Assembly (NCBI GenBank): GCA_045602925.1 | Contig: JAZSCN010000011.1 | Coordinates: forward strand, 1-33,075 | Direction of reading: 5' to 3' | From: UBA7477 sp045602925 | Lineage (GTDB): Bacteria; Bacillota; Clostridia; Oscillospirales; Ruminococcaceae | DNA length: 33,075 nt | Part shown: piece by piece, positions 15,226 through 24,731 of the stretch | Layout: every line of letters begins with the position of its first letter | Position numbering within the stretch: the first letter of the stretch is position 1 | Translations under genes and position numbers: made by a program | The notes under the pieces: generated by a model | Seen by the model: only the letters and a program-made list of their open reading frames with translations | Databases searched by the model: none | What the model was told of the DNA's origin: nothing

Positions 15226-17538
15226 GTGCGAAAAAATAAAAAGCCTGTGTTTTTTATCGTCGTTGCTCTGATAGCTGCTTTTTCTTATCTGACAATATTC
15301 GGAATAAGCAATACCTACGGCGATATTGAGAATACTTATATAAAGGGAGTCGACGATATCCGTTGGGGTATCGATATCCAGGGTGGTGTCAATGCAACGT
15401 TCGAGCCTGCCGATGGTGTCGATGCAACCGACGATGAGCTCGAAGCAGCTAAGACAGTTATCGAGCAAAGACTCGTCAGCCTTAACATTACCGATAGCGA
15501 GGTATATGTAGATACCGCCAAGGATAGAGTAATGGTTAGCTTCCCTTGGGCATCGGACGAAACAGAATTCAATGCCGAGGCAGCCGTTAACGAACTCGGC
15601 GATATGGCAGAGCTCAGATTTGTAAAGGGTACAGAGCCTACAGGCGAGCTTATTATGACAGGTACTTGTGTCAAGACTGCCTTCGCTACTCAGCATCCTG
15701 AGAACGGCTCGTGGATAGTTTCACTCGAGCTTGACGAGGAAGGCACAGAAGCTTTCGCTAAGGCAACAGCCGAGCTTGCACCTACAAAGGGCTATATCTC
15801 AGTATGGATGGACGAAATCAACGTTTCTACAGCTACAGTAAGCAACGTAATTGACGAAGGTAAGGCTATAATTACAGGTGAGTTCACTTATGAATCAGCC
15901 GATGCCCTCGCTGATAAAATCAATGCAGGCTCACTTCCAATAAAAATGGAAGCTACCAGCACAAATACAATTTCACCAACTCTCGGTGACGACGCAAGAA
16001 CTGCTATGGTGTTTGCAGGTATAATCGCTCTTGCAGCTATTATATTGTATATGATAGTAGTCTATAGACTGCCGGGCTTTGTAGCAGGTATCGCCCTCTG
16101 TGGTCAGGTAGCAGGTACACTCGCTGCTATTTCAGGATTCTTGGGAACCTTCGATAGCTTCACACTCACAATCCCAGGTATCGCAGGTATCATACTTGCA
16201 GTAGGTATGGGCGTTGACGCTAACGTTATTACAGCTGAAAGAATCAAGGAAGAGCTCAGAAACGGTAAGACTATCAACGGCGCAATCGAAACCGGATATA
16301 AGAGAGCTTGGAGTGCAGTTTTCGATAGTAATATCACAGTAGTATTCGTAGCAGTAATCCTTATGGGTGCATTTGGCCCTACAGATAGCTTGTTCGGTAC
16401 TCTCTTAAAGCCACTGTTCTTCGCATTCGGCGCTTCAACAGCAGGTACAATCTACTCTCTCGGCTATACACTCCTCGTGGGTATCATTCTTAACTTCGTC
16501 TTTGGTATTTTCTGCTCAAGACTTATGCTTTCTTCACTTTCAAAGTTCAAGTGCTTCAGAAAGCTCTGGCTCTACAACGGAGTCGTTCCTAAGAAGGAAA
16601 AGAAGACTCTCAAGGTTGAAGGTCATAAGAAGAAGTTCTACGCATTCTCCAGCATGGTCATCGCTGCAATTATTGCCCTCACAATCGTTAGAGGCGTAAA
16701 TGTTGCAGTAGAGTTTGAAGGCGGTACAATTATCGAGTATAACTATACCGGCACAATTGATACAAATGCAGTCGCTACCAAGGTCAAGGAAGCTATCGGC
16801 GAAACAGTAACCGTTACAACCGGCGAAAGTATGGCTGACGGCTCTAAGACAGTAAAGCTTACATTTGCTTCTAAGGAAGGCATCTCATCCGATAAGCAGC
16901 TCAAGGTTAAGGAATCACTTACCAGCAGCTTTAAGGATAACGAGCTCAAGCTCCTTAACTCAACAGACGTCGCTGCTTCAAACGGTAAGGAATTCTTCTT
17001 GAAATGTCTCGTTGCTGTAGCATTTGCCGCAGTTATTATGGTTATCTATATCGGCTTTAGATTTAAGAAAATCGGTGGTATCTCTGCCGGCCTTATGTCA
17101 GTAGTAGCCCTTATCCACGATATGATTATGGTATACGGCGCGTTTGTAATATTCGGCTTTAGTATCGACTCGAACTTTATGGCAGTTCTCCTTACAATCC
17201 TCGGCTATTCTATCAATGCGACAATCATCATCTACGATAGAATCCGTGAGAACAGACGTATCCTCGGCAATAAGGCCAGCGTGGAAGAACTCGTCGATAA
17301 GAGCGTTACCGAAACTCTCGGACGTTCAATCCATACAACCATTACAACAATTATGGCTATGGCAGTAGTTTGTGTAGTATGCTGGATATTCGGCATCACA
17401 TCAATTATGAGCTTTGCATTCCCAATCATCGTTGGTATGATAGCAGGTGTGTATTCCTCAAACTGCATTGCCCCAACTCTCTGGGTAGTATGGCGTAAGC
17501 ATAAGACAAAGAAGCTTGCAGAAGCATCAAAGAAGTAG
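15226..17538 (+). CDS. secDF: fused protein translocase subunit SecDF
   Basis: Proton-driven membrane accessory of the SecYEG translocon that pulls secreted proteins out of the channel. 770 residues with SecD and SecF in one chain, as in Bacillus. GTG start with AGGAGG eight bases upstream. SecD part: first transmembrane helix (8-27), GIDIQGG motif (48-54), external domain to about residue 255, then a helix bundle with GMGVDANV (Asp331). A cytoplasmic K-rich linker (about 450-470) leads to SecF: an external domain opening with VEFEGG, then GYSINATIIIYDRIREN. The acidic residue that follows SIN in many SecF proteins is Ala665 here; Asp671 and Arg700 are kept. Own promoter and terminator, so monocistronic. 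Confidence 0.96.
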   Translation: MRKNKKPVFFIVVALIAAFSYLTIFGISNTYGDIENTYIKGVDDIRWGIDIQGGVNATFEPADGVDATDDELEAAKTVIEQRLVSLNITDSEVYVDTAKDRVMVSFPWASDETEFNAEAAVNELGDMAELRFVKGTEPTGELIMTGTCVKTAFATQHPENGSWIVSLELDEEGTEAFAKATAELAPTKGYISVWMDEINVSTATVSNVIDEGKAIITGEFTYESADALADKINAGSLPIKMEATSTNTISPTLGDDARTAMVFAGIIALAAIILYMIVVYRLPGFVAGIALCGQVAGTLAAISGFLGTFDSFTLTIPGIAGIILAVGMGVDANVITAERIKEELRNGKTINGAIETGYKRAWSAVFDSNITVVFVAVILMGAFGPTDSLFGTLLKPLFFAFGASTAGTIYSLGYTLLVGIILNFVFGIFCSRLMLSSLSKFKCFRKLWLYNGVVPKKEKKTLKVEGHKKKFYAFSSMVIAAIIALTIVRGVNVAVEFEGGTIIEYNYTGTIDTNAVATKVKEAIGETVTVTTGESMADGSKTVKLTFASKEGISSDKQLKVKESLTSSFKDNELKLLNSTDVAASNGKEFFLKCLVAVAFAAVIMVIYIGFRFKKIGGISAGLMSVVALIHDMIMVYGAFVIFGFSIDSNFMAVLLTILGYSINATIIIYDRIRENRRILGNKASVEELVDKSVTETLGRSIHTTITTIMAMAVVCVVCWIFGITSIMSFAFPIIVGMIAGVYSSNCIAPTLWVVWRKHKTKKLAEASKK

Positions 17539-17560
17539 TATATATAAGAGGGAATAATTA

Positions 17561-17583
17561 AGAGTCTCACAATAGTGGGACTC
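17561..17583 (+). terminator. terminator of secDF
   Basis: AGAGTCTCAC/GTGGGACTCT, a 10-bp stem with one G-U pair and an AATA loop, followed by TTTTTTG. Confidence 0.93.
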
Positions 17584-17673
17584 TTTTTTGTAGGGCAAAG
17601 CGATATGCTCTGATAAGCCTATGTGCATAAGCTTTGGAGTTGTAAAATTGGTATGCGAAAGTAGTCGTTTTGC

Positions 17674-17702
17674 TTGCATTTTAACTCAAAGTGTGATATA
17701 AT
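17674..17702 (+). promoter_or_regulatory. promoter of the repeat-tailed membrane protein
   Basis: TTGCAT (17674-17679), 17 bp, TATAAT (17697-17702). Confidence 0.85.
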
Positions 17703-17761
17703 AAACCGAATAGGTATTTTTTAGCCAATAGGGAATAGGCTTGTTTTAAGGAGGCTTGTTT

Positions 17762-18646
17762 GTGAAAGTAAAGTTCACTCTTTTTCAGAAAATAATGACA
17801 ACGCTGTTTGTAATGTTGGAACTGTCAGTTATCGCAGGCGACGTGTATAGGCTCTTTATTTCTGATAATAGCGAAAATAATTATTACTATGGCATAAATT
17901 TAGCTTTGTGCCTGCTCTTGCTTCTGGTGTTTATGGCACTTATAATAAGCCCGAAAGCAGGAGTCAACGGTGACGAGAAGGATACCACAGAATCATTGCT
18001 CCCACAGCTTTCTGCATCAAGAACTTATATGTGCTTTATCGCCGTTGATATCGCACTTATATTTGCGTTTGTGATGTATTTCTCAAAGTATTTTGATAAT
18101 CCTACACTGCTTATCATCATCGGTGGCGTGGCGATTTTTGTAATCGGTGCAATAAAGTATCTTTTAGATTGTAGAAAAATCGGCTTCGAAGAGTTTGAAG
18201 ACGAGGATAACGACGAAGATGAATCCGAACAGCCTAAGGTAGAAGAACAGCCTAAGGTAGACGAACAGCCTAAGGTAGAAAAACCTAAGAAAGAAAAGAA
18301 ATCCAAATCTACAGGCAAGCCAAAGCCGGAAGAATCAAAGCCGGAAGAACCAAAGCCGGAAGAATCGAAGCCGGAGGAACCAAAGGCAGAAGAACCAAAG
18401 CCGGAGGAACCAAAGTCGGAAGAACCAAAGGCAGAAGAACCAAAGGCAGAGGAACCAAAGGCAGAAGAACCAAAGTCGGAGGAACCAAAGCCCGAAGAAA
18501 AATCAAAGCCCGAAGAAAAACCAAAGCCTGCACCTAAGAAACAGACAGGCGCTAATAATCAGAAGAGAAACTATCCGGCTAAAAAGCAGGGTGGCAAGAA
18601 CTCTAAGGGCAAAAAGAACGGCTCAAATAAGGGCAAGAAAAAATAG
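17762..18646 (+). CDS. membrane protein with a long P/E/K repeat tail
   Basis: 294 residues from the GTG at 17762 (AAGGAGG seven bases upstream; the TTG at 17756 is too close to it). Four transmembrane helices (about 8-28, 42-61, 85-106, 111-131) are followed by an acidic stretch, three copies of EQPKVE/D, eleven PEEPK/AEEPK/SEEPK-type pentapeptides (about 189-243) and a basic G/K/N-rich end. Charges around the helices suggest that both ends are cytoplasmic. The tail is probably disordered and could bind nucleic acid or ribosomes through its basic end. I do not recognise a family for the membrane part. It has its own promoter; trpS follows after about 30 bp, perhaps by read-through. Confidence 0.75.
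   Translation: MKVKFTLFQKIMTTLFVMLELSVIAGDVYRLFISDNSENNYYYGINLALCLLLLLVFMALIISPKAGVNGDEKDTTESLLPQLSASRTYMCFIAVDIALIFAFVMYFSKYFDNPTLLIIIGGVAIFVIGAIKYLLDCRKIGFEEFEDEDNDEDESEQPKVEEQPKVDEQPKVEKPKKEKKSKSTGKPKPEESKPEEPKPEESKPEEPKAEEPKPEEPKSEEPKAEEPKAEEPKAEEPKSEEPKPEEKSKPEEKPKPAPKKQTGANNQKRNYPAKKQGGKNSKGKKNGSNKGKKK
18227..18280 (+). repeat. three 18-bp tandem repeats (EQPKVE)
   Basis: Unit GAACAGCCTAAGGTAGAM three times in a row at 18227-18280, with only one base differing. In frame, coding for EQPKVE/EQPKVD. Confidence 0.9.
18326..18526 (+). repeat. eleven 15-bp plus two 18-bp tandem repeats (PEEPK)
   Basis: Eleven direct 15-bp units of type CCGGAAGAACCAAAG (18326-18490), with a second type starting GCAGAAG and a third starting TCGGARG, then two 18-bp units (18491-18526). 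All are in frame, so copy-number change would lengthen or shorten the protein tail by five residues without a frameshift. Confidence 0.93.
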
Positions 18647-18675
18647 TCAATATATAACGAAAGGTTATGTCTATC

Positions 18676-19677
18676 ATGAACAACGAAAAAAAGCTTATAT
18701 TCAGTGGAATTCAGCCAACAGGTACATTTACCCTCGGCAATTATATAGGAGCTGTGCGTAATTGGGCACCACTCCAGGAGGAGTATAACTGCGTGTATTC
18801 AATCGTTGACCTCCACGCAATTACCGTATCGCAGGACCCTGCAACGCTCAGAAAGAACTCTATGGAAGCGTATGCTCTGTTGCTCGCTTGTGGAATAGAC
18901 CCTGAAAAGTCTGTAGCATTTTTCCAGAGCCACAACCCAAACCACGCAGAGCTTAGCTGGGTGCTTAGCTGTGCAACACAGTTTGGCGAGCTCTCAAGAA
19001 TGACTCAGTTTAAGGATAAGTCAGCAAAGCATGCCGATAATATCAACGCAGGACTTTTTACATATCCGGTGCTTATGGCAGCAGATATCCTAGCGTATAA
19101 CGCAGATTTAGTTCCGATAGGTGCAGACCAGAAGCAGCACTTAGAGCTTGCAAGAAATATCGCACAGCGCTTTAACCAGCGTTATGGCGACTTCTTTACC
19201 GTTCCTGACGGATATATCCCAAAGATGGGTGCAAGAGTAATGTCACTCCAGAATCCGACCAAGAAGATGTCTAAGTCAGACGAGAACCCTAACGCTTGTA
19301 TCCTGATTCTCGACGATAAGGATACAATCATCAGAAAGTTCAAGAGAGCCGTTACCGATAGCGAGGCTGTAGTTAAGTACGCTGACGGTAAGGATGGCAT
19401 AAATAACCTTATTACAATCTACTCCAGTATGACAGGCAAGTCTGTCGAGGATATCGAAAAGGAGTTTGACGGCAGAGGCTATGGCGACTTTAAGCTCGCT
19501 GTCGGCGAAGCTGTTGCAGATGCCCTAGAGCCTGTAAGAACAGAGTTTGCTCGTCTTATGAACGATAAGGCATACCTCAAGGAATGTTATACAAAGGGAG
19601 CAGAGCAGGCTAGAAGAATTACACAGAGAACACTCTCTAAGGTGTATAGAAAGGTCGGCTTCGTTGACGCAAGATAG
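18676..19677 (+). CDS. trpS: tryptophanyl-tRNA synthetase
   Basis: Class I aminoacyl-tRNA synthetase charging tRNA-Trp. 333 residues from the ATG at 18676; an in-frame ATG at 18667 sits only two bases after AAGG, so the second start is preferred. The HIGH-equivalent motif is in TGTFTLGNYIGA near the N-terminus, preceded by FSGIQPTG; the KMSKS motif is at 198-202 region in KKMSKSDEN. Size and motifs are those of standard bacterial TrpRS. No T-box leader is visible upstream, since the repeat-tailed gene ends about 30 bp before it, so expression probably depends on the promoter at 17674. Confidence 0.97.
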   Translation: MNNEKKLIFSGIQPTGTFTLGNYIGAVRNWAPLQEEYNCVYSIVDLHAITVSQDPATLRKNSMEAYALLLACGIDPEKSVAFFQSHNPNHAELSWVLSCATQFGELSRMTQFKDKSAKHADNINAGLFTYPVLMAADILAYNADLVPIGADQKQHLELARNIAQRFNQRYGDFFTVPDGYIPKMGARVMSLQNPTKKMSKSDENPNACILILDDKDTIIRKFKRAVTDSEAVVKYADGKDGINNLITIYSSMTGKSVEDIEKEFDGRGYGDFKLAVGEAVADALEPVRTEFARLMNDKAYLKECYTKGAEQARRITQRTLSKVYRKVGFVDAR

Positions 19678-19705
19678 CTTTCCTATGTGAGACAAGGTGA
19701 AAGAA

Positions 19706-22507
19706 TTGGCTTTGAAAAACAATAACAAGCGTGGAAGCGCCTATGTCAAGGATATATTCAGAGAGATAAGAAGGTCGTTTAGCAGATTCTTGTCGATATT
19801 TCTTATCGTCGCCCTGGGAACAGGCTTCTTTGCAGGCATCAAATCTACAATGCCCGATATGAAGGAAACTGCCACAGAGTTCTTCGAGGAATATAACCTT
19901 ATGGACATAAAGCTTATGTCCTCAGTGGGAATACAGTATAGCGACCTCCAGGCAATCAAAGAGCTCGACGGCGTCGCAGGCGTGTCAGCTGCGTATTCCT
20001 GCGACGTCTACTATAACTACGACGGACAGAATCAGGTCGTCAAGGTTATGTCCTACGATACAGATTCTACACTCGATAGCAGTAGCTTTATAAACAGACC
20101 TATTCTGGTCGAAGGTAGACTCCCACAGAACAGCGGCGAATGTGTCGTAGAGGTCACAGTAAAAACGCCGGAAAGCTATAAAATCGGTAATAAAATTACA
20201 CTGACTTCTCCTAGTAAGGATACCAATATTTCTGAGCTTTTTGTGACCGACACCTTTGAGATTGTCGGCATTGTCGCTTCACCACTCTATATCGGCTTTG
20301 AAAGAGACGCTACAACAATCGGTAGCGGATATGTCAATAACTATATCATCATCCCTGAGGATGACTTCAATATGGGCTTTTATACCGAGATGTATATAAG
20401 ACTTGAAGAAACAATCGGTATGGACCCATTCTCGCAGAAGTATACAGATACCGTTAATGAGAAGTGTGAGGAACTCTCACAAGCCTTTGAGGGTATAGTA
20501 GAAAAGAGAATAGATAAAAATCTGACCGACCTTCAAAACTCGGTTAGTAGCCTGCAAAATAAAATTACCGAGCTTACTATGATGCAGTCACTTGAGGGCA
20601 AAAGCCTGCTCCTGTATTGCGATAAGCTCTTAGCACGCATAAAAGAGCTCGAGAATAAAACCGATACATTATCGCAAATTGAGCTTTTACAAAAGAAGGG
20701 TATGTATGAGCAAGCACTCAAGCTGTATACCAGCAGAGAAAACGGCGATAGCTCAGAGGATGAAAAGCTTACTAAGACTATAGAAAGCTCACAAGCCGAG
20801 GTCGATAACGCCAAGGCAACGCTTGAATCCTTTAAGGGTGCAAAGGTCTATGGCTTTACTCGTTTTGCAAGCGATGACTATGCATCGTATTCAGGAGATA
20901 GCGAAAAGATTGACGCTATTGCTAAGGTGTTCCCGGTGTTCTTTATATTTATAGCAGCCCTCGTATGCCTTACAACTATGACAAGAATGATCGACGAGAA
21001 GCGTATAGAAATCGGAACATATAAAGCACTCGGCTACCCACCTTCAAAGATTATTTCAAAGTATCTTATATATGCCTCAATCCCAACAGCGCTGGGAACT
21101 CTCGTGGGTACAGCAATCGGCTTCAAAGTGTTCCCGTATATTATCTATGATAGCTATAAGATACTATACAATATCCCATCAATAAATACTCCGTATAGAG
21201 TGGATTATGCGCTCGGGTGCCTCCTTTGTGCACTGCTTTGCGTGTGGATAACAGTGTTTGCCTCCTGCAAGCTGTCACTTTCAGCACAAACCTCCGAGCT
21301 TATGAGGCCAAAATCTCTGCCGGTCGGTAGACGAGTATTGCTCGAAAAGGTCGGCTTTGTGTGGAAAAGACTTAGCTTCTTAAGTAAGGTCACACTCCGT
21401 AACCTGCTTAGATATAAAAAACGCTTCGCTATGACATTGGTCGGCGTAGCAGGCTGTACAGCCCTTATAATGACAGCCTTCGGTATTAAAAATTCAATCT
21501 CTAAGGTCGTCGATTTGCAGTTTGGCTACATCTTTGAGTATGACGCAATAAGCGTTGTAAATTCCGAGGAGGAGCCGTCTGATGAGAAGATTGAAGGTAT
21601 GCTTTCGGAGTATGACGAGGTAGAAAAATACCTGCTTATGTCAAGCACCGAGATTACCATCGAGAAGGACGGCAAGGAACAGTCCGGCGCACTTATAGTT
21701 CCAAAGGTGCCCGAACAGCTCGATAGCTTCATTAAGCTCAGAGATTATGAGTCGGGCGAGAAGCTTAGTGTATCAAAGGGCGAAGTCGTTATAACAGAGA
21801 AAATCACTAATTTGCTTGATATAAAAATCGGCGATAGCGTTACCGTCAAGGTTCAGGGCAGGGATGACGTAAAGCTTACTGTTTCTGCTATCTCAGAAAA
21901 TTACGCTATGCATTATATCTATATCTCGCAGGAAGACTACGAAAGCATCTACGGCGAGCAGGTAAAATACAATCAAGCGTATATCATATTGAACGAAAAT
22001 GCCGATAAAAATGCATTTTCTGCAAGCCTTATTAAAAGGGACGAGTTTTTGGGAATTGCCTTTTTAGACGATAAGGCAGAAAGCTTCTTCTCGTCAATCG
22101 AGAGCCTTAATTCTATAGTAGTACTGCTTATAGTGTGTGCAGCACTCCTAGCGTTTATCGTTCTTTATAACCTTGCAAATATAAATATAACCGAGCGTGT
22201 GAGAGAAATCGCAACCCTCAAGGTGCTCGGCTTCTATGACGGCGAAACATCAGCATATATCTACAGAGAAAACATCCTAACAACAATTTTAGGTATAATC
22301 TTCGGCTGGGGAGCAGGAATTATACTCCATAAGTTTGTCGTGCATACTGCAGAGGTCGACCTCGTAATGTTCTCTAGAGAAATGGTCTGGTATGCGTATA
22401 TTCTGTCAGCATTACTGACAGCCGTCTTTGCTGTAATTGTTAATTTGCTTCTCCACATAAAGCTTAGAAAAATCGATATGGTGGAGTCGCTTAAATCTAT
22501 TGAATAA
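19706..22507 (+). CDS. FtsX-type ABC transporter permease, large two-domain form
   Basis: 933 residues from the TTG at 19706 with AAGG eight bases upstream (a GTG at 19697 overlaps that site). Layout: N-terminal transmembrane helix (about 24-44), a large external domain with a coiled coil (about 260-380; SVSSLQNKITEL, IKELENKTDTLSQIELLQ), a first FtsX module near 410-530 (MTRMIDEKRIEIGTYKALGY), a fourth N-proximal helix after RNLLRYKKRFAMTLVGV, a second external domain and a second FtsX module near 815-930 (VREIATLKVLGF). It is the MacB/LolCE-like class that works mechanically rather than as a classic importer. Its probable ATPase is the gene at 25785-26486, separated from it by three genes. 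Confidence 0.9.
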   Translation: MALKNNNKRGSAYVKDIFREIRRSFSRFLSIFLIVALGTGFFAGIKSTMPDMKETATEFFEEYNLMDIKLMSSVGIQYSDLQAIKELDGVAGVSAAYSCDVYYNYDGQNQVVKVMSYDTDSTLDSSSFINRPILVEGRLPQNSGECVVEVTVKTPESYKIGNKITLTSPSKDTNISELFVTDTFEIVGIVASPLYIGFERDATTIGSGYVNNYIIIPEDDFNMGFYTEMYIRLEETIGMDPFSQKYTDTVNEKCEELSQAFEGIVEKRIDKNLTDLQNSVSSLQNKITELTMMQSLEGKSLLLYCDKLLARIKELENKTDTLSQIELLQKKGMYEQALKLYTSRENGDSSEDEKLTKTIESSQAEVDNAKATLESFKGAKVYGFTRFASDDYASYSGDSEKIDAIAKVFPVFFIFIAALVCLTTMTRMIDEKRIEIGTYKALGYPPSKIISKYLIYASIPTALGTLVGTAIGFKVFPYIIYDSYKILYNIPSINTPYRVDYALGCLLCALLCVWITVFASCKLSLSAQTSELMRPKSLPVGRRVLLEKVGFVWKRLSFLSKVTLRNLLRYKKRFAMTLVGVAGCTALIMTAFGIKNSISKVVDLQFGYIFEYDAISVVNSEEEPSDEKIEGMLSEYDEVEKYLLMSSTEITIEKDGKEQSGALIVPKVPEQLDSFIKLRDYESGEKLSVSKGEVVITEKITNLLDIKIGDSVTVKVQGRDDVKLTVSAISENYAMHYIYISQEDYESIYGEQVKYNQAYIILNENADKNAFSASLIKRDEFLGIAFLDDKAESFFSSIESLNSIVVLLIVCAALLAFIVLYNLANINITERVREIATLKVLGFYDGETSAYIYRENILTTILGIIFGWGAGIILHKFVVHTAEVDLVMFSREMVWYAYILSALLTAVFAVIVNLLLHIKLRKIDMVESLKSIE

Positions 22508-22521
22508 AAGAGGAATATTAA

Positions 22522-23616
22522 ATGAAACTTGGTATGGTTGGTCTGCCGAACGTCGGCAAAAGTACACTTTTTAACGCGCTTACAAACGCAGGCGCAGAGT
22601 CAGCAAACTATCCGTTTTGCACTATCGATAAGAATATCGGCATAGTGTCTGTTCCGGATGAAAGACTCGACGCACTTGCTAAGATGTATAATCCCGATAA
22701 GTTTACCCCCGCAACCTTAGAATTCGTCGATATCGCAGGTCTCGTAAAGGGCGCATCTAAGGGCGAAGGCCTCGGCAATAAGTTTTTGGCAGATATCAGA
22801 GAGGTCGATGCAATAGTCCATGTAGTAAGATGCTTTGAGGATGATAATATCATCCACGTTGACGGAAGCGTCAACCCAAAGCGTGATATCGAAACTATCG
22901 ACCTAGAGCTTATCTTCTCGGATATAGAAATGGTCGATAGAAGAATCGAGCGTACAAAGAAGCTCATCAAGGGCGATAAGAAGTATGTAGCAGAGCTCGA
23001 AATGCTCGAAAGCCTTAAAACTCACCTCGAGGAAGGTAAGTCAGCGCGTTCATTCCCGTTCGACGATGAGGGTATGGAGGCAATAAAAACTACTCCACTT
23101 CTCTCACAAAAGCCTGTTATCTATGCCGCAAACCTCTCAGAAGGCGACTTTGTCAATAATATCGATTCTAATGAAAATTATAAAATAGTCTGCGAAATCG
23201 CCAAGGCAGAAGGCTCGGCAGTCCTCCCGATATGTGCACAGATTGAAGCTGAAATCTCCGATATGTCAGATGACGATAAGCAGATGTTTTTAGAGGAAAT
23301 GGGACTGTCTGTGTCGGGACTTGGCAGAATTATAAAGACAGGCTATGACCTTTTGGGACTTATGTCCTACCTCACAGCGGGTCAGCCTGAGGTAAGAGCC
23401 TGGACAATAAAGAAGGGTACAAAGGCTCCGCAGGCAGCAGGTAAAATCCATACCGACTTTGAAAAGGGCTTTATCAGAGCCGAGGTCGTGTCCTTTGACG
23501 ACCTGATGGCTTGCGGTTCTATGGCAAATGCCAAGGAAAAAGGCCTCGTAAGACTAGAGGGAAAAGAATATGTAATGCAGGACGGCGATATCGTCCTCTT
23601 TAGATTCAACGTTTAA
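22522..23616 (+). CDS. ychF: redox-regulated ATPase/GTPase YchF (Obg-related)
   Basis: Universal Obg-family P-loop protein that prefers ATP and binds ribosomes; linked to oxidative-stress control. 364 residues, the standard size. G1 is GLPNVGKST (6-14), G3 region DIAGLVKGASKGEGLGNKF, and the C-terminal TGS domain ends EYVMQDGDIVLFRFNV, as in the family. It starts 14 bp after the permease. A diverged copy of its last ~35 codons lies at 24590-24705. Confidence 0.97.
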   Translation: MKLGMVGLPNVGKSTLFNALTNAGAESANYPFCTIDKNIGIVSVPDERLDALAKMYNPDKFTPATLEFVDIAGLVKGASKGEGLGNKFLADIREVDAIVHVVRCFEDDNIIHVDGSVNPKRDIETIDLELIFSDIEMVDRRIERTKKLIKGDKKYVAELEMLESLKTHLEEGKSARSFPFDDEGMEAIKTTPLLSQKPVIYAANLSEGDFVNNIDSNENYKIVCEIAKAEGSAVLPICAQIEAEISDMSDDDKQMFLEEMGLSVSGLGRIIKTGYDLLGLMSYLTAGQPEVRAWTIKKGTKAPQAAGKIHTDFEKGFIRAEVVSFDDLMACGSMANAKEKGLVRLEGKEYVMQDGDIVLFRFNV

Positions 23617-23653
23617 AAGAAGTTTTTGTGAGTAAAATTGGGAGGGAAAACAA

Positions 23654-24583
23654 ATGACAAGAAAGCAAAAAAGTACCGGCTTAGGAGCAATGGGTATTAT
23701 CTTTGTTCTTATAGGCGTGATAATGATCATTGTTTCTGTGGCGTTCTTTATCAGCAACGCAACCTACGACAGTAAGTATGAGCAGATCGAGGCAACTATC
23801 TCTGACATTATTACAACTCGTGACAGCGACGGCGATAAGCACCATAAAGTCTATGTAAACTATGTCTATGAAGGTGATGTCTATTACTATAGGCCTATCA
23901 ATTCATATTCATCAAGTATGTATGAGGGCGGAAAAACAACAATCTACATAGACCCCGACAACCCTGATGAGCCAAAGACTAAGGTACCTATGGTGGTTTG
24001 TATTGTGCTTGCTGTAATGGGCGTAGTCTTCAGCTGTATCGGATTTGGTGCGCTCAGAAGCGGTAAGAAAGGTAACCCAAAGCTTAAGGAACAGGGTAGC
24101 GTGGTTTCAGCTGACGTTATCGACAGCGGATACACTAATATAAAAGTAAATGGCAGACATATGTATAGAATCAAGGCTGTCTTTGTCGATTCAATGGGCA
24201 ACCAGCGTACAGTTAAATCAGCTCTTCTAAACTTTGACCCAACTCCGTTTGTAGTGGCAAACGGCAATAAGATTAACGTCTATGTTGATCCTAATAATAC
24301 AAAGAAGTATTATATCGACACAGACGAGATGTATGATTATATTATGAATATGCCAGGCTTTGGTATGAACCCATATATGAATCAGCCTGTAATGATGGTA
24401 AATCCACAGATGATGAACAATCCACAAATGATGAATCAGAATTACAACCAGCCAAACTACAACCAACCAAACTACAACCAACCAAACTATAATCAGCAAA
24501 ACTACAATCAACCAAATTACAACAATAATAGCTATAATAACGATAGCTATAATGACGACTATAACGACGACGGCAACTACTAA
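23654..24583 (+). CDS. DUF3592-like membrane protein with N/Q/Y-rich tail (copy 1)
   Basis: 309 residues; ATG with GGGAGG seven bases upstream, 37 bp after ychF. Two DUF3592-like modules: one between transmembrane helix 1 (about 12-34) and helix 2 (about 113-135), with YEQIEATISDIITTR ending in TIYIDPDNPDEP, and a second after helix 2 ending INVYVDPNNTKKYYID. Basic residues before helix 1 and after helix 2 place the second module and the tail in the cytoplasm. The tail (about 240-309) is rich in M, N, Q and Y and carries five NYNQP-type pentapeptides, ending in N/D/Y. Such composition is prion-like and may promote assembly. Paralogue of the gene at 24732; function unknown. Confidence 0.82.
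   Translation: MTRKQKSTGLGAMGIIFVLIGVIMIIVSVAFFISNATYDSKYEQIEATISDIITTRDSDGDKHHKVYVNYVYEGDVYYYRPINSYSSSMYEGGKTTIYIDPDNPDEPKTKVPMVVCIVLAVMGVVFSCIGFGALRSGKKGNPKLKEQGSVVSADVIDSGYTNIKVNGRHMYRIKAVFVDSMGNQRTVKSALLNFDPTPFVVANGNKINVYVDPNNTKKYYIDTDEMYDYIMNMPGFGMNPYMNQPVMMVNPQMMNNPQMMNQNYNQPNYNQPNYNQPNYNQQNYNQPNYNNNSYNNDSYNDDYNDDGNY
24440..24514 (+). repeat. five 15-bp tandem repeats (NYNQP)
   Basis: Five direct units of type AACTACAACCAACCA from 24440 to 24514, in frame. The repeat continues in degenerate form to the end of the gene. Confidence 0.9.
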
Positions 24584-24589
24584 TTAATT

Positions 24590-24705
24590 TATGACTTTAT
24601 GAGCCGTGACACAATGGCTGTTGCAAAAAAGAGCCTCGTTAAACTCGAGGGTAATGAGTACGTTATGCAGGACGGCGTATCGTTCTGTTTAGATTTAACG
24701 TTTAA
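24590..24705 (+). pseudogene. diverged 3' relic of ychF
   Basis: In one frame this reads TMAVAKKSLVKLEGNEYVMQDG, clearly matching the end of YchF (SMANAKEKGLVRLEGKEYVMQDG). One base is then missing relative to ychF (GGCGATATCG became GGCGTATCG), and the match goes on at DNA level through TTTAGATTTAACGTTTAA and the following AAAGAAGTTTTT. It begins right behind the stop of the first DUF3592-like gene and ends just before the ribosome site of the second. It is a by-product of a tandem duplication, not a gene. Confidence 0.92.
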
Positions 24706-24731
24706 AAGAAGTTTTTTAGGAGGGTATTTCA

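Noticed and set aside
15130..15696. 188-codon minus-strand frame over the secDF 5' end
   Set aside because: Antisense shadow of secDF, crosses the secDF promoter and lacks a ribosome site.
18227..18535. Possible CRISPR array or minisatellite-only region
   Set aside because: Units are contiguous 15- and 18-bp in-frame codon repeats with no spacers, inside a coding region.
18500..18676. T-box leader for trpS
   Set aside because: The region is coding sequence of the upstream gene almost up to the trpS start, with no room for a T-box.
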